A stretch of 64,000 nt of DNA. Source: Rubrivirga sp046845755 (lineage in GTDB: Bacteria > Bacteroidota > Rhodothermia > Rhodothermales > Rubricoccaceae). Positions 30,035 through 39,523 of the stretch are shown here, in pieces. The notes beneath the pieces were generated by a model, which was given only the letters and a program-made list of their open reading frames with translations, was not told the origin of the DNA and did not search any database. The stretch covers positions 868,001 through 932,000 of the forward strand of contig NZ_CP177357.1 in the NCBI RefSeq assembly GCF_046845755.1, given 5' to 3'. Position 1 is the first letter of the stretch, and every line of letters starts with the position of its first letter. The translations under genes and the position numbers were made by a program.

Positions 30035-32449
30035 ATGGAAACCCCGACCCTCGACTCCAACGCCACCGCGCAAGCCCCCGCGTGGGCCTACCGCCCCTTC
30101 CGCACCGCCGCCGTCGTCGGCGCGGGCGTGATGGGCAGTCAGATCGCCGCCCACCTCGCGAACGCCGGGCTGGAGGTGCTCCTGCTCGACGTGACGCCCG
30201 AGTCGATCGGCCGCGAGGGTAAGAAAAACGATCTGGTGGAGGGCGCCTTCAAGGCGGCCACCAAGATGAAGCCGGCGCCGTTCATGACGCCGGCCGCCCA
30301 GAAGCGGATCACGCTCGGCAACTTCGACGACGACTTCGACAAGATCGGCGACGCCGAGTGGGTGATTGAGGTGGTCATCGAGCGGATGGACATCAAAAAG
30401 GACGTGCTCGCGCGGATCGAAAAAGCCGCCAGCGACACGGCCGTGATCTCGTCGAACACCTCGGGCCTGCCGATCGCCGAGATGTCGGAGGACCTGGGCG
30501 ACGGCTTCAAGGCGCGCTTCCTCGGCACGCACTTTTTCAACCCGCCGCGCTACCTCAAGCTGTTCGAGGTCATCCCGACGCCCGACACCGACCCCGAGGT
30601 CGTGGCCCGCGTCACCGCCTTCGCCCGCGTCCACCTCGGCAAGGGGATCGTGATGGCGAAGGACACGCCCAACTTTATCGGCAACCGGATCGGGACGTAC
30701 GCGATGCTGGGCGCCGTCGAGCAGTACGAGAAGAACGGGTACTCGATCGAGGAGATCGACGCGCTGACGGGCACGTTGATCGGCCACGCCAAGAGCGCCA
30801 CGTTCCGCACCGCCGACGTCGTCGGGCTCGACACGTTGCGCCACGTGACGGCCAACCTCTATGAGGCGATCCCGGACGACGAGTCCCGCGACCGCTTCCA
30901 GGTCCCGGACGTCCTCCAGCGGCTCGTCGACCTCAAGCACCTCGGTGCCAAGTCGAAGGCTGGGTTCTACAAGAAGGAGGGCAAGGCGATCAAGAGCTTC
31001 AACGCGGTGACGGGCGAGTACGAGGACGCCGCCGAGCTCGGGTTCGACCCGAAGTCGTTCCGCGGCGGCTCGCTTGCCGAGACCCTGCGCAACCTGTGGG
31101 CCGACACCGGCCGCGCGGGCCAGTTTTTCCGCGACACCACGCTCGACCTCATCGGCTACACGGCGCGGCGCACGCCCGAGATTTCGGACAGCCCCGCCAA
31201 CCTCGACCGCGCCCTGCAGTGGGGCTTCGGCTGGGAGATGGGCCCCTACCAGATGTGGGACGCGCTCGGCATCGACGCCGTCCGCGACGCGCTCGACGAC
31301 GCCGAGATCCCCGTCCCGGCCTGGGTCGCCGACGTCCCGGTCCAGGGCTTCTACCGCGACACCGAGTCGGGCGTCCCCGAGGTGTGGACGCCGGGCACCG
31401 GCCGCTACCAGAGCGACCCCCGCCCGGCCGACGAGTGGGGGCTGACGTACCTCAAGGAGGACGCGAACAACACGCTGTGGGAAAACAGCGACGCGGCCCT
31501 TCTCGACGTGGGGGATGGGGTCGCCCTCTTCGAGTTCCGCTCGAAGTCCAACAGCCTGGGCTCCGAGGTCATCACGGGCGTGATGGAGGCGATCCAGAAG
31601 GTCGAGGACGACCGCGACCTGCGCGGGATGATCATCGGCAACGAGGGGTCCAACTTCTCCGTCGGCGCCAACCTCGGCGAGGTCGCGATGGCCCTGATGA
31701 TGGGCGAGGTGAGCGACCTGGAGCCGTTCATCGCCACATTCCAGGAGGCCGTCTTCAAGATCCGCTACGCGACCAAGCCGGTCGTCGTCACGACGCACCA
31801 GCGCGTGCTCGGCGGCGGCTGCGAGATGACGATGGCGTGCCCGCACCCCGTGCTCGCGGCCGAGACCTACATCGGGCTCGTCGAGCTCGGCGTGGGCCTC
31901 ATCCCGGCCGGCGGCGGCACGACCATGATGGCGGCGCGCGCCGCCGAGCTGGCGGCCGACCAGGATCGACCGAGCGAGATCCAGCCGTTCCTGCGCCAGC
32001 ACTTCGAGACGATCGCCATGGCGAACGTGGCGACCTCGGCGTTCGAGGCGCGCGACAAGAACTTTATCGACGACAACGCCATCATCGTGATGAACGACGC
32101 GCGGCGGTTCCACGTCGCCAAGGCCGAGGTCACCCGGCTCAGCGAGCAGGGCTACCGCCCGCCGGCGGTCCGCTCGGCGATCCCCGTGCTCGGCGCGCCG
32201 GGCCGGGCCCAGTTCGAGATTGCGCTCCACCAGTTCGAGGAGGGCGGCTACGTCTCCGCGTACGACCACTACCTCGGCTCGCGCCTGGCCTGGGTGATGA
32301 CCGGCGGTGATCTCACCGCCCCGGCCGAGGTCCACGAGGACTACCTGCTCGAGCTCGAGCGCGAGGTCTTCCTGTCGCTCCTGGGCGAGGAGAAGACGAT
32401 GGCCCGCATCCAGAGCATCCTGACCACCAACAAGCCCCTGAGGAACTAG
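30035..32449 (+). CDS. fadN: Fused 3-hydroxyacyl-CoA dehydrogenase/enoyl-CoA hydratase (FadN-type)
   Basis: An 804-residue bifunctional beta-oxidation enzyme. The dehydrogenase part comes first: NAD-binding 'AAVVGAGVMGSQIAAHLANA' (about 23-42), 'ISSNTSGLPIAEMSE', the catalytic-His block 'GTHFFNPPRYLKLFEVIP' and 'KDTPNFIGNRIG'. The crotonase part follows (about 490-690) with 'FSVGANLGEVAMALMMG', 'LGGGCEMTMACPHPV' and 'GLVELGVGLIPAGGGTTMM'. This order is that of Bacillus FadN, not of E. coli FadB, in which the hydratase domain is first. It is followed 91 nt later by the thiolase, its usual partner. Confidence 0.92.
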   Translation: METPTLDSNATAQAPAWAYRPFRTAAVVGAGVMGSQIAAHLANAGLEVLLLDVTPESIGREGKKNDLVEGAFKAATKMKPAPFMTPAAQKRITLGNFDDDFDKIGDAEWVIEVVIERMDIKKDVLARIEKAASDTAVISSNTSGLPIAEMSEDLGDGFKARFLGTHFFNPPRYLKLFEVIPTPDTDPEVVARVTAFARVHLGKGIVMAKDTPNFIGNRIGTYAMLGAVEQYEKNGYSIEEIDALTGTLIGHAKSATFRTADVVGLDTLRHVTANLYEAIPDDESRDRFQVPDVLQRLVDLKHLGAKSKAGFYKKEGKAIKSFNAVTGEYEDAAELGFDPKSFRGGSLAETLRNLWADTGRAGQFFRDTTLDLIGYTARRTPEISDSPANLDRALQWGFGWEMGPYQMWDALGIDAVRDALDDAEIPVPAWVADVPVQGFYRDTESGVPEVWTPGTGRYQSDPRPADEWGLTYLKEDANNTLWENSDAALLDVGDGVALFEFRSKSNSLGSEVITGVMEAIQKVEDDRDLRGMIIGNEGSNFSVGANLGEVAMALMMGEVSDLEPFIATFQEAVFKIRYATKPVVVTTHQRVLGGGCEMTMACPHPVLAAETYIGLVELGVGLIPAGGGTTMMAARAAELAADQDRPSEIQPFLRQHFETIAMANVATSAFEARDKNFIDDNAIIVMNDARRFHVAKAEVTRLSEQGYRPPAVRSAIPVLGAPGRAQFEIALHQFEEGGYVSAYDHYLGSRLAWVMTGGDLTAPAEVHEDYLLELEREVFLSLLGEEKTMARIQSILTTNKPLRN

Positions 32450-32540
32450 AGGGATCCGGCATGCGGGATCGAGGGAGGGGCAGAGCGCCCGCCCTCGGCC
32501 CGCATCCCTCCGTCCCCCATCCCCCCATCCCTCTACTGAC

Positions 32541-33734
32541 ATGCAAATCAACGAAGCCTATATCGTCGCCTCCGTCCGCACGCCGGTCGGGAAGGCGAAC
32601 CGCGGCGCGCTCCGCAACGTCCGCCCCGAGCACTTGGGCGCGGTCGCCCTCAACGGCGCGATCGCCCGCGTCCCCGGTCTCGACCACGAGCTGATCGACG
32701 ACGTCGTCCTGGGGTGCGCCTTCCCCGAGGGGCCCCAGGGCATGAACATGGCCCGGGCCATCGTCCAGAAGGCCAAGCTGCCCGACTCCGTGCCGGGCGT
32801 GACCGTCAACCGCTTCTGCTCGTCGGGCGTCCAGACCATCGCCCAGGGCTACAACTCGGTCGCCATGGGGCAGGCCGACTGCATCATCGCCGGCGGCGTC
32901 GAGTCGATGTCGAGCGTGCCGATGGGCGGGTTCTACTTCGCGCCCGACCCCCAGCTGGCGGTCGACGACCCCGAGTTCTACGCCTCGATGGGCATCACGG
33001 CCGAGAACGTCGCGAGCCAGTTCGACGTGAGCCGCGAGGACCAGGACGCCTTCGCCGTCGAGAGCCACCGCCGCGCGCTCGACGCCATCGAGTCCGGCCG
33101 GTTCGACGCCGAGACGGTCCCCGTCCCGGTCGAGGAGACGACGTATGACCCCGAGACCAAGACCGCGACCACGCGGACGTTCGAGCACACGACCGACGAG
33201 GGGCCCCGCGCGGACACCTCCGCCGAGGCGCTCGCGCGCCTGCGCCCGGCGTTCAAGGTCGGCGGGTCGGTCACGGCCGGCAACTCGTCGCAGATGAACG
33301 ACGGCGCCGCGGCGACCATCATCCTGTCCAAAAAGCTCGTCGACGACCTCGGGGTCACGCCGCGCGCCAAGATGCTCGGGTTCGCCGTGGCCGGCGTGCC
33401 GCCGGAGATCATGGGCATCGGGCCTATGAAGTCGATCCCAAAGGTCTTGAAGCAGGTCGGGATGGACCTCAAAGACATCGACCTCATCGAGCTCAACGAG
33501 GCGTTCGCCAGCCAGTCGCTCGCCATCATCCGCGAGCTGGGCATCGACAAGGACAAGGTCAACGTCAACGGCGGGGCGATCTCGCTGGGCCACCCGCTCG
33601 GGTGCACCGGCGCCAAGCTGACGGCGACCCTGCTCCACGAGATGGAGCGGCGCGGCAACCGCTACGGGATCGTGACGATGTGCATCGGCGGCGGGATGGG
33701 CGCCTCGGCCGTCTTCGAGAACCTGATGGTGTAG
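32541..33734 (+). CDS. fadA: Acetyl-CoA C-acyltransferase (3-ketoacyl-CoA thiolase)
   Basis: A 397-residue thiolase. The nucleophilic cysteine is C93 in 'VTVNRFCSSGVQTIAQGYNS'. Other signatures are 'LIELNEAFASQSLAI', 'NGGAISLGHPLGCTG' (catalytic His) and the C-terminal 'MCIGGGMGASAVFENL' (second catalytic Cys). It cleaves 3-ketoacyl-CoA in the last step of beta-oxidation and completes the pathway encoded by the three upstream genes. A hairpin follows 11 nt after the stop. Confidence 0.94.
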   Translation: MQINEAYIVASVRTPVGKANRGALRNVRPEHLGAVALNGAIARVPGLDHELIDDVVLGCAFPEGPQGMNMARAIVQKAKLPDSVPGVTVNRFCSSGVQTIAQGYNSVAMGQADCIIAGGVESMSSVPMGGFYFAPDPQLAVDDPEFYASMGITAENVASQFDVSREDQDAFAVESHRRALDAIESGRFDAETVPVPVEETTYDPETKTATTRTFEHTTDEGPRADTSAEALARLRPAFKVGGSVTAGNSSQMNDGAAATIILSKKLVDDLGVTPRAKMLGFAVAGVPPEIMGIGPMKSIPKVLKQVGMDLKDIDLIELNEAFASQSLAIIRELGIDKDKVNVNGGAISLGHPLGCTGAKLTATLLHEMERRGNRYGIVTMCIGGGMGASAVFENLMV

Positions 33735-33744
33735 TCGACCGCGC

Positions 33745-33764
33745 CCGCCTCGGCACCGAGGCGG
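33745..33764 (+). terminator. Compact hairpin after the thiolase gene
   Basis: CCGCCTCGG and CCGAGGCGG arms (33745-33753 and 33756-33764) are separated by 2 nt, directly downstream of the fadA stop. No T run follows. It may end the beta-oxidation transcript. Confidence 0.5.
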
Positions 33765-33883
33765 ACCCAGCGACGTGGGCGTCGGGGCGAGAGCTCCGGC
33801 GCCCGCGCTGCGTTGGGGGAGGGCAGATCCCGAAGGCGGGTGGACGGCGCTAATCTCCGGGCGGTCATTTCCACCCCTCCCGC

Positions 33884-35473
33884 ATGGACTCCACCGACGC
33901 GCCCGCCCCCGCCGCCTCCTCGAACGGCCTCCTCGGCTGGATCGAGCGGGTCGGCAACCGGCTTCCCGACCCGGTCTTCCTGTTCCTGTACCTCATCCTG
34001 GGGCTGATCGGCATCAGCCTGATCGCGGCCGGGGTCGACTGGTCGGCGCTGCACCCGACGGCGCTCGGCGACGACGGGGCACCGCTGCTAATCGCGGCCG
34101 AGAGCCTGCTGTCGGCGGCCAACATCCAGCGGCTGTGGGTCGAGATGCCGACGACGTTCACGCACTTCCACCCGCTCGGCTACGTGCTCGTCGTGATGCT
34201 GGGCGCGGGCGTCGCCGAGCGGACCGGCCTGTTCGGGACCGCCATGCGCGCGGCCGTCCGCAACGCGCCGACGCTGCTGCTGACGCCGGTCGTCGCGCTC
34301 GTCGCCATGATGGGCAACCTGGCCGCCGACGCGGCCTACGTGGTGCTGATCCCGCTCGCGGCCGTCATCTACCACGCCGCCGGGCGCCACCCCATCGCGG
34401 GCATCGCCGCGTCGTTCGCCGGTGTCTCGGGCGGGTTCTCAGCCAACCTGCTGCCGGGCCAGCTCGACGCGCTGCTGTTCGGGATCACCCAGGAGGCCGT
34501 CGAGACGATCGTGCCGACGTGGCAGGCCAACATCGCCGGCAACTGGTACTTCATCGCCTCAATGGTCGTCGTCGCGATCCCGGTCATCTGGTACGTCACC
34601 GACCGCATCATCGAGCCGCGCCTGGGCGCCTACGTCCCCGAGGGCGACCACGCCGGGGACCCGGACCCGGACCAGGAGATCACGGCCGACGAGAAGAAGG
34701 GCCTGCGGTGGGCCGGGCTCGCATCGCTGGCTGTCGTAGCGGTGTGGGCGTTCTTCACCCTGGGCCCGGGCACGCCGCTGATCGACGAGGCGGCGACGCC
34801 CGAGGCGCGCCTGTCGCCGTTCTACCGGTCGCTCGTGGCCGGCTTTTTCGTGCTGTTCCTGGCGGCGGGGTGGGTCTACGGCGCGGCCGTCGGGGTCGTC
34901 AAAAGCCACCGCGACATCGTCAAGATGATGTCCGGGGCGATGGAGGACCTGGCGTACTACCTGGTGCTGGCGTTCGTGGCGGCGCACTTCGTGGCCATGT
35001 TCAACTGGTCGAACCTGGGGCTGATCGTGGCGGTCCACGGCGCGAATGGCCTGGAGCAGATGGCGCTCCCGACGCCGATCCTGCTGATGCTGATCGTGCT
35101 GTTCACGGGCCTGATCAACCTGTTCGTCGGGTCGGCGAGCGCCAAGTGGGCCCTGCTGGCGCCCGTGCTCGTCCCGATGCTGATGCTGGTCGGCATCAGC
35201 CCGGAGATGACGACGGCCGCCTACCGCGTCGGCGACGGGGCCACCAACATCATCACGCCGCTGATGGTGTACTTCCCGCTCATCCTGATCTTCTGCCAGC
35301 GGTGGCAGAAGGGGTTCGGGCTCGGGAGCCTGGCCGCGCTGATGGTGCCGTACTCGTTCGGGCTGATGATTGTCGGGCTGGTGCTCGTGGGCGCCTGGGT
35401 GGCCTTCGACATCCCCCTCGGGCCGGGCGCGACGGTCGACTATGTCCTGCCCGGCGCGCCGGTCGCGCCCTAG
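33884..35473 (+). CDS. AbgT-family transporter
   Basis: A 529-residue inner-membrane transporter with about 11-12 helices, of the AbgT family (p-aminobenzoyl-glutamate uptake or sulfonamide/antimetabolite efflux). Typical blocks are 'GWIERVGNRLPDPVFLFLYL' at the N terminus, 'FTHFHPLGYVLVVMLGAGVAERTGL', 'AGVSGGFSANLLPGQLDALLFG', 'VGSASAKWALLAPVLVPM' and 'YRVGDGATNIITPLMVYFPL'. The substrate direction cannot be told from sequence. A TAATCT box lies 27 nt before the ATG, so it probably has its own promoter and is not part of the fad unit. Confidence 0.92.
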   Translation: MDSTDAPAPAASSNGLLGWIERVGNRLPDPVFLFLYLILGLIGISLIAAGVDWSALHPTALGDDGAPLLIAAESLLSAANIQRLWVEMPTTFTHFHPLGYVLVVMLGAGVAERTGLFGTAMRAAVRNAPTLLLTPVVALVAMMGNLAADAAYVVLIPLAAVIYHAAGRHPIAGIAASFAGVSGGFSANLLPGQLDALLFGITQEAVETIVPTWQANIAGNWYFIASMVVVAIPVIWYVTDRIIEPRLGAYVPEGDHAGDPDPDQEITADEKKGLRWAGLASLAVVAVWAFFTLGPGTPLIDEAATPEARLSPFYRSLVAGFFVLFLAAGWVYGAAVGVVKSHRDIVKMMSGAMEDLAYYLVLAFVAAHFVAMFNWSNLGLIVAVHGANGLEQMALPTPILLMLIVLFTGLINLFVGSASAKWALLAPVLVPMLMLVGISPEMTTAAYRVGDGATNIITPLMVYFPLILIFCQRWQKGFGLGSLAALMVPYSFGLMIVGLVLVGAWVAFDIPLGPGATVDYVLPGAPVAP

Positions 35474-35528
35474 TCGACAGGGGGGGCTGGCGCTCGCATC
35501 GAGTCCGGGCCGCTCGCGACACGACGAA

Positions 35529-35577
35529 ACAGACGGCGGGGCCGCCCTCCGAAGAGAGCGGCCCCGCCGTCGTCTGT
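35529..35577. terminator. Bidirectional hairpin between the convergent transporter and T9SS cargo genes
   Basis: Arms 35529-35545 and 35558-35577 pair over 17 bp with a 3-nt bulge. On the minus strand the hairpin is followed by TTT, so it is a better terminator for the T9SS cargo gene. Confidence 0.65.
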
Positions 35578-35619
35578 CGTCGCCCGGCTGCCCACCATGG
35601 CGGCGGGCGGCGGGTCGGA

Positions 35620-38600
35620 CTAGCGCACGACCGTCAGCCGCGTCGTCGCGACCTCCGTGCCGGCCGTCACGCGCACGACGTAGACCCCGGACGGGAGAGC
35701 GGCCACGTCGAGCGTCGACGCGTGCCACCCGGCCTCGGCCGTGCCACGCGTTGCGGCGACCTCCCGGCCCCGCACGTCGTATACGACGACCGAGAGCGGC
35801 CCGGCCTCGGGGAGGCCGAGGCGCAGGGTCGCCCGGTCGCGGGCCGGGTTCGGGTACGCCGTCCCGAGCGTGAGCGCCTCCGGCGCTGCCACGGTGGCCG
35901 CGGCCGTCGGCGCGACGGCCGCCTCGGGCGTCGCCGCCGTCTCGCGCTCGTCGGCCTCCGTCGGACCGTCGGCCGACTCGGTCGCGGCGTCGGTCGCCAA
36001 CTCGCCGTCGGCGGCGTTCCCGGCCAGCATCGCCGCCTCCGGAACGGCCGAGAGGGCCGTCGCGAAGAGGGCCGTCACGCCGTCGTCGAGGTCGACCTTC
36101 TCGCCGACGAGGACGCCGACGAACCGGGCCCCCTTCTTGAGACGGACGTGGGACTCCGGCGCCACGATCTGAGCCGCGACGGCGGTGCCGTCCTCGAACT
36201 CGACGTGGCCGTCGGCCACGCGGAACGTGAGGTAGCGGGCGTCGGCCTCGCCGAAGGGCATGGGGCTGACCGCGCCGCCCTTCTTGACCTCGAACTTGTC
36301 CTCGACCTCGACCATGACCGGGCCCGTCGCGAGCACGGCCTCGATCCGGCCGCCCTGTTCGACCTTGATCTCCTCGAAGGCGTACGCGCCCGAGGCCAGG
36401 GTGAGCACGGCGTCGCGGCCGACCCGGAGCTTCCCGTAGGAGCCCGGCGCCAGCGCCTGCGTGGCGCGGTCGGCGACCCGGACGTCCGCGCCGCCGGCGA
36501 GGACGGACACGGCCGGGAGCTCGACGCGGGCGACGGCCGCCTCGGTGACGGTCCCGGTCACGACCGCGTCGCGCTTGATGTCGACGTCGGGGGCCGTCAC
36601 GTCGCCGTCGACCCGCTGGTCGTCGTGGACCTTGAGGTCGTCGGCCGACGTGAGGTCGCCGACGTGGAGGCTCGGGCCCTCGGCGCCGCGGAGGCCCTTC
36701 TTAAGCTCGAGCTTGTCGTTCGAGTGGACGGCCCCCTCGGTCCGGACCTGCCCGTCGATCTTGACGTCGCGCTCGGCCAGGATGAGGTAGGCCGAGGCCA
36801 CCGCTGCCGCGTCGTCGACGACGGTGACGGTGCGGGTCGCCGAGGCGGCGTTGCCCGAGGCGTCGGTCGTCGAGTACGTCAGGACGTAGCTGCCGGGGAC
36901 CGTGGTGTCGACGGTGCCCGAGACGGTCGTCGCGAGCGCCCCGTCGCAGGCGTCGTCGGCCGTCGCGCCGGGGTCGGCGAAGGCGCCCGAGAACCGGACG
37001 TGCTCGACCGCGGCGGCCCCCAGCACGGTCACGAGCGGCGCCGTCGTGTCGACGACGTCGACCGTGCGCACCAGCGCGCCAGACGTGTTGCCGAACGCGT
37101 CGGTGGCCGTGTAGGTCAGCGTGTAGGTGCCGAGCCCGGACCCGACCGTGCCGGCGACGGAGACCGTCGGGGCGGCGTCGCCGTTGTCGGAGACCGTCGT
37201 GCCGGGGTCCTCGAAGGTCGCCGGGCACTCGAGCGTCAGGGCGTCGGCCCCGACGAGCGCGAGGGCCGGGGCCGTCGTGTCGACGATGGTGACGACGACC
37301 TCGTCGTCGTCGGTCAGCCCGGCCCCGCTGCCGTGCCCGGTGCCCGTGCCGACGGGGACGCCGCCGCTCGTGAGCTCCTCGGCCCGGTGGATCAGAGTGT
37401 GCGTGCCGACGGGGAACGCCAGCGTCACCTCGGCGCCGTGGGCGAGGTGCTCTTCGGTCCCGTCGGTCAGGACGCGGATCCAGTGGAGCTTGAGGTCGTC
37501 GCCGTCGGGGTCGGTCGAGCCGCTCGTGAGCGTGACCGGCGTGCCGGCCGGGTCCGTCGCCTCAAGCGTCTGGTCCGGTCCGCCGTCGGCGACGGGCGGC
37601 CGGTTGGCTGGCAGGATCGTGAACGTGAACGTGACCGGCCCGAGCTGGGCGCCGGCCCCGTCGGTGACCATGGCGTCGAACGCGTCGGACGCGCCGTCGT
37701 GGACGTGGCCGGCCTCATACGTGAGCAGGCCGGCGTCGATGTCGGCCTGGGTGAAGGTCGACCCGGTGCCGAGGCCCGTTCCGCCGAGCGCCAGCTGGCC
37801 CTCCGTCGGGTACGTGACCAGGGCGAAGGTCAGGTCGGCCGGGCCGTGGTCGGCGTCGGTCACCTCGAGCTCGGCCGTCGTGATCGGCTCGGTCGTCAAC
37901 TCGACGAGCGTGAGCCCGGCGTTCGTCGCCAGGACCGGGCGGGCGTTGACGAACACGGTGATCCGGCGGGTCGAGCGGTCGCCGTTGAGGTCGTCCGCGA
38001 CGAACTCGATCAGCGTCGGGCCGGCGTCCGCTGCCGTCGGCGTCCACGAGAACGTCCGGGCGACCGGGTTGCCGAAGGCCGACGGGAGCGACCCGAACGA
38101 GGCCCCGGCCGGCAGGCCGTTGACCTGGAGGAAGCGTACCTGGTCGTCGGGGTCGGCATCAGCGATCTCGACCGGGAACGAGACCGACTGGCCGGGCTCG
38201 ACGTCGATCCGGGCGTTGTCGGCCGGCGTGGCGCCGACGAACTCCGGCGCTTGGCTGACCTGGATGGTGACCGCGGTCGAAGTCTGGACACCGATGTTGT
38301 CCTGGGCGGTGAACTGGACGACAGACGTGCCGAGCTCGGCCGTCGTCGGAGTCCACGTGAACCGGGACGCGACGGGGTTGCCGCTGGCGGGGAGCCCCGG
38401 GCTCAGCGACGCGTTGGGCGGGAGGCCCGCGGCGCTCAGGCGGATGTTGTCGCCCAGGTCCGCGTCCGTCGCCCGCACGTCGAACACGACCGGCTGCCCC
38501 GGCCGGACCTGGATGGCCGAGCCGGCGGCCGGCGTGACGGCGTAGTCGAACGCCGGCGCCACGTTGGACGTCTTCGGGATGACGTTGATGAGAAAGTCGA

Positions 38601-39312
38601 CGGTCGAGCGAGAGATCACCTGGTTCGACCCCGTGACTTCCTCGACGACGACACCAGCGCCGTAGAGCCGGCGCGCGAGGCCCGTGGTGTTCATCGTGAC
38701 CTCGCCGGTGGTGGCGTCGACGGAGAACCCACTGAGCGGGGACACCCCGCCGCCGAGGTCAGCGGAGGTCGCCGCCCGGAACCGGATGGTCCCGAGGCCA
38801 TCCGAGTCAGAGACCGGGACCGTGAACCGCGCGGCGGGCGTGTTTTCCTCGAGGTTGACGATCGGCTGGAGCGCGACGGTCGGCGAGTTGTTGCCAGGCG
38901 TCACGAGGGTCCGGAGGTTGAAGCTGCCTCCCCCGTTGCCAAGCGAGATCCGGCAACAGCTGTCGAAGTACGCCGTGTAGGGGCCGGTCCCAGGGTAGGT
39001 GTACCGGACGGTCATCTCGCCGAACAGCCAGTCCGCCTGGGTGTCCACCGCCGTGACACGGAGTTGGACCGGGACCTGGGCGGACCCGTCACCGAACCTG
39101 AAGAACGAGGTCGTGAATGTCGTTCCGCCTACCGGCGTGTTGAAGGCCGAGTACCGCCAGGCCTGCTGGATCTTGAACTCGACGGTGTTGCCGGAAACGG
39201 TGCGGTACGAGACGTTGCCGTAGCGGAAGTGGGAGGCCTCGGCCGGCGCCGCCGCGAGGGCGCCGAGGAGGAGGGGGAGCGCGAGGAAGAGCGCGGATCG
39301 CAAGTGTCTCAT
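35620..39312 (-). CDS. Large secreted repeat protein with Ig/cadherin-like domains and T9SS sorting domain
   Basis: A 1230-residue exported protein. The signal peptide (1-26, ending AEA) is followed by a beta-rich N-terminal domain ('SHFRYGNVSYRTVSGNTVEFKI'). Cadherin-like or putative-Ig repeats follow (about 190-450, 'FSWTPTAADAGPTLIEFVADD' type), then a PKD/'PPVADGGPDQTLEA' region. Two DUF5011/HYR-like Ig repeats come next ('TAPALALVGADALTLECPATF', 'GTYTLTYTATDAFGNTSGA'). A polymer-forming, bactofilin-like beta-solenoid stretch (about 880-1080, 'DVKIDGQVRTEGAVHSNDKL') precedes the type A T9SS domain ('LGTAYPNPARDRATLRLGLP', ending 'TRLTVVR'). It is probably a cell-surface or matrix adhesin-like protein. 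No enzyme domain is seen. The ATG at 39312 begins the signal peptide. Confidence 0.88.
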   Translation of the reverse strand: MRHLRSALFLALPLLLGALAAAPAEASHFRYGNVSYRTVSGNTVEFKIQQAWRYSAFNTPVGGTTFTTSFFRFGDGSAQVPVQLRVTAVDTQADWLFGEMTVRYTYPGTGPYTAYFDSCCRISLGNGGGSFNLRTLVTPGNNSPTVALQPIVNLEENTPAARFTVPVSDSDGLGTIRFRAATSADLGGGVSPLSGFSVDATTGEVTMNTTGLARRLYGAGVVVEEVTGSNQVISRSTVDFLINVIPKTSNVAPAFDYAVTPAAGSAIQVRPGQPVVFDVRATDADLGDNIRLSAAGLPPNASLSPGLPASGNPVASRFTWTPTTAELGTSVVQFTAQDNIGVQTSTAVTIQVSQAPEFVGATPADNARIDVEPGQSVSFPVEIADADPDDQVRFLQVNGLPAGASFGSLPSAFGNPVARTFSWTPTAADAGPTLIEFVADDLNGDRSTRRITVFVNARPVLATNAGLTLVELTTEPITTAELEVTDADHGPADLTFALVTYPTEGQLALGGTGLGTGSTFTQADIDAGLLTYEAGHVHDGASDAFDAMVTDGAGAQLGPVTFTFTILPANRPPVADGGPDQTLEATDPAGTPVTLTSGSTDPDGDDLKLHWIRVLTDGTEEHLAHGAEVTLAFPVGTHTLIHRAEELTSGGVPVGTGTGHGSGAGLTDDDEVVVTIVDTTAPALALVGADALTLECPATFEDPGTTVSDNGDAAPTVSVAGTVGSGLGTYTLTYTATDAFGNTSGALVRTVDVVDTTAPLVTVLGAAAVEHVRFSGAFADPGATADDACDGALATTVSGTVDTTVPGSYVLTYSTTDASGNAASATRTVTVVDDAAAVASAYLILAERDVKIDGQVRTEGAVHSNDKLELKKGLRGAEGPSLHVGDLTSADDLKVHDDQRVDGDVTAPDVDIKRDAVVTGTVTEAAVARVELPAVSVLAGGADVRVADRATQALAPGSYGKLRVGRDAVLTLASGAYAFEEIKVEQGGRIEAVLATGPVMVEVEDKFEVKKGGAVSPMPFGEADARYLTFRVADGHVEFEDGTAVAAQIVAPESHVRLKKGARFVGVLVGEKVDLDDGVTALFATALSAVPEAAMLAGNAADGELATDAATESADGPTEADERETAATPEAAVAPTAAATVAAPEALTLGTAYPNPARDRATLRLGLPEAGPLSVVVYDVRGREVAATRGTAEAGWHASTLDVAALPSGVYVVRVTAGTEVATTRLTVVR

Positions 39313-39523
39313 GAGGTCGTGAGCCTGGAGTGAATGAGTGGGAGATGTCCCGAGCCAGGGACACGTCCTTGTGCAGAGTGGCACACCAGGAACATCTGGG
39401 GCAGAGGGGGTATGGGACTGGAGAATGACCGCCGCCCACCGGACATTCTCCGCCGCTGATCGGACATCCGACCGTTTGGGCACCGAGCTGGCTCTGGCGC
39501 CGGCGTACGGGTTCCCGGTGTCG

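Noticed and set aside
33775..39333. Very long plus-strand frame (about 1850 codons) across the transporter and T9SS cargo genes
   Set aside because: It is antisense or out of frame to two well-supported genes, rich in Arg/Gly/Asp from high-GC codons, and has no domain signal.
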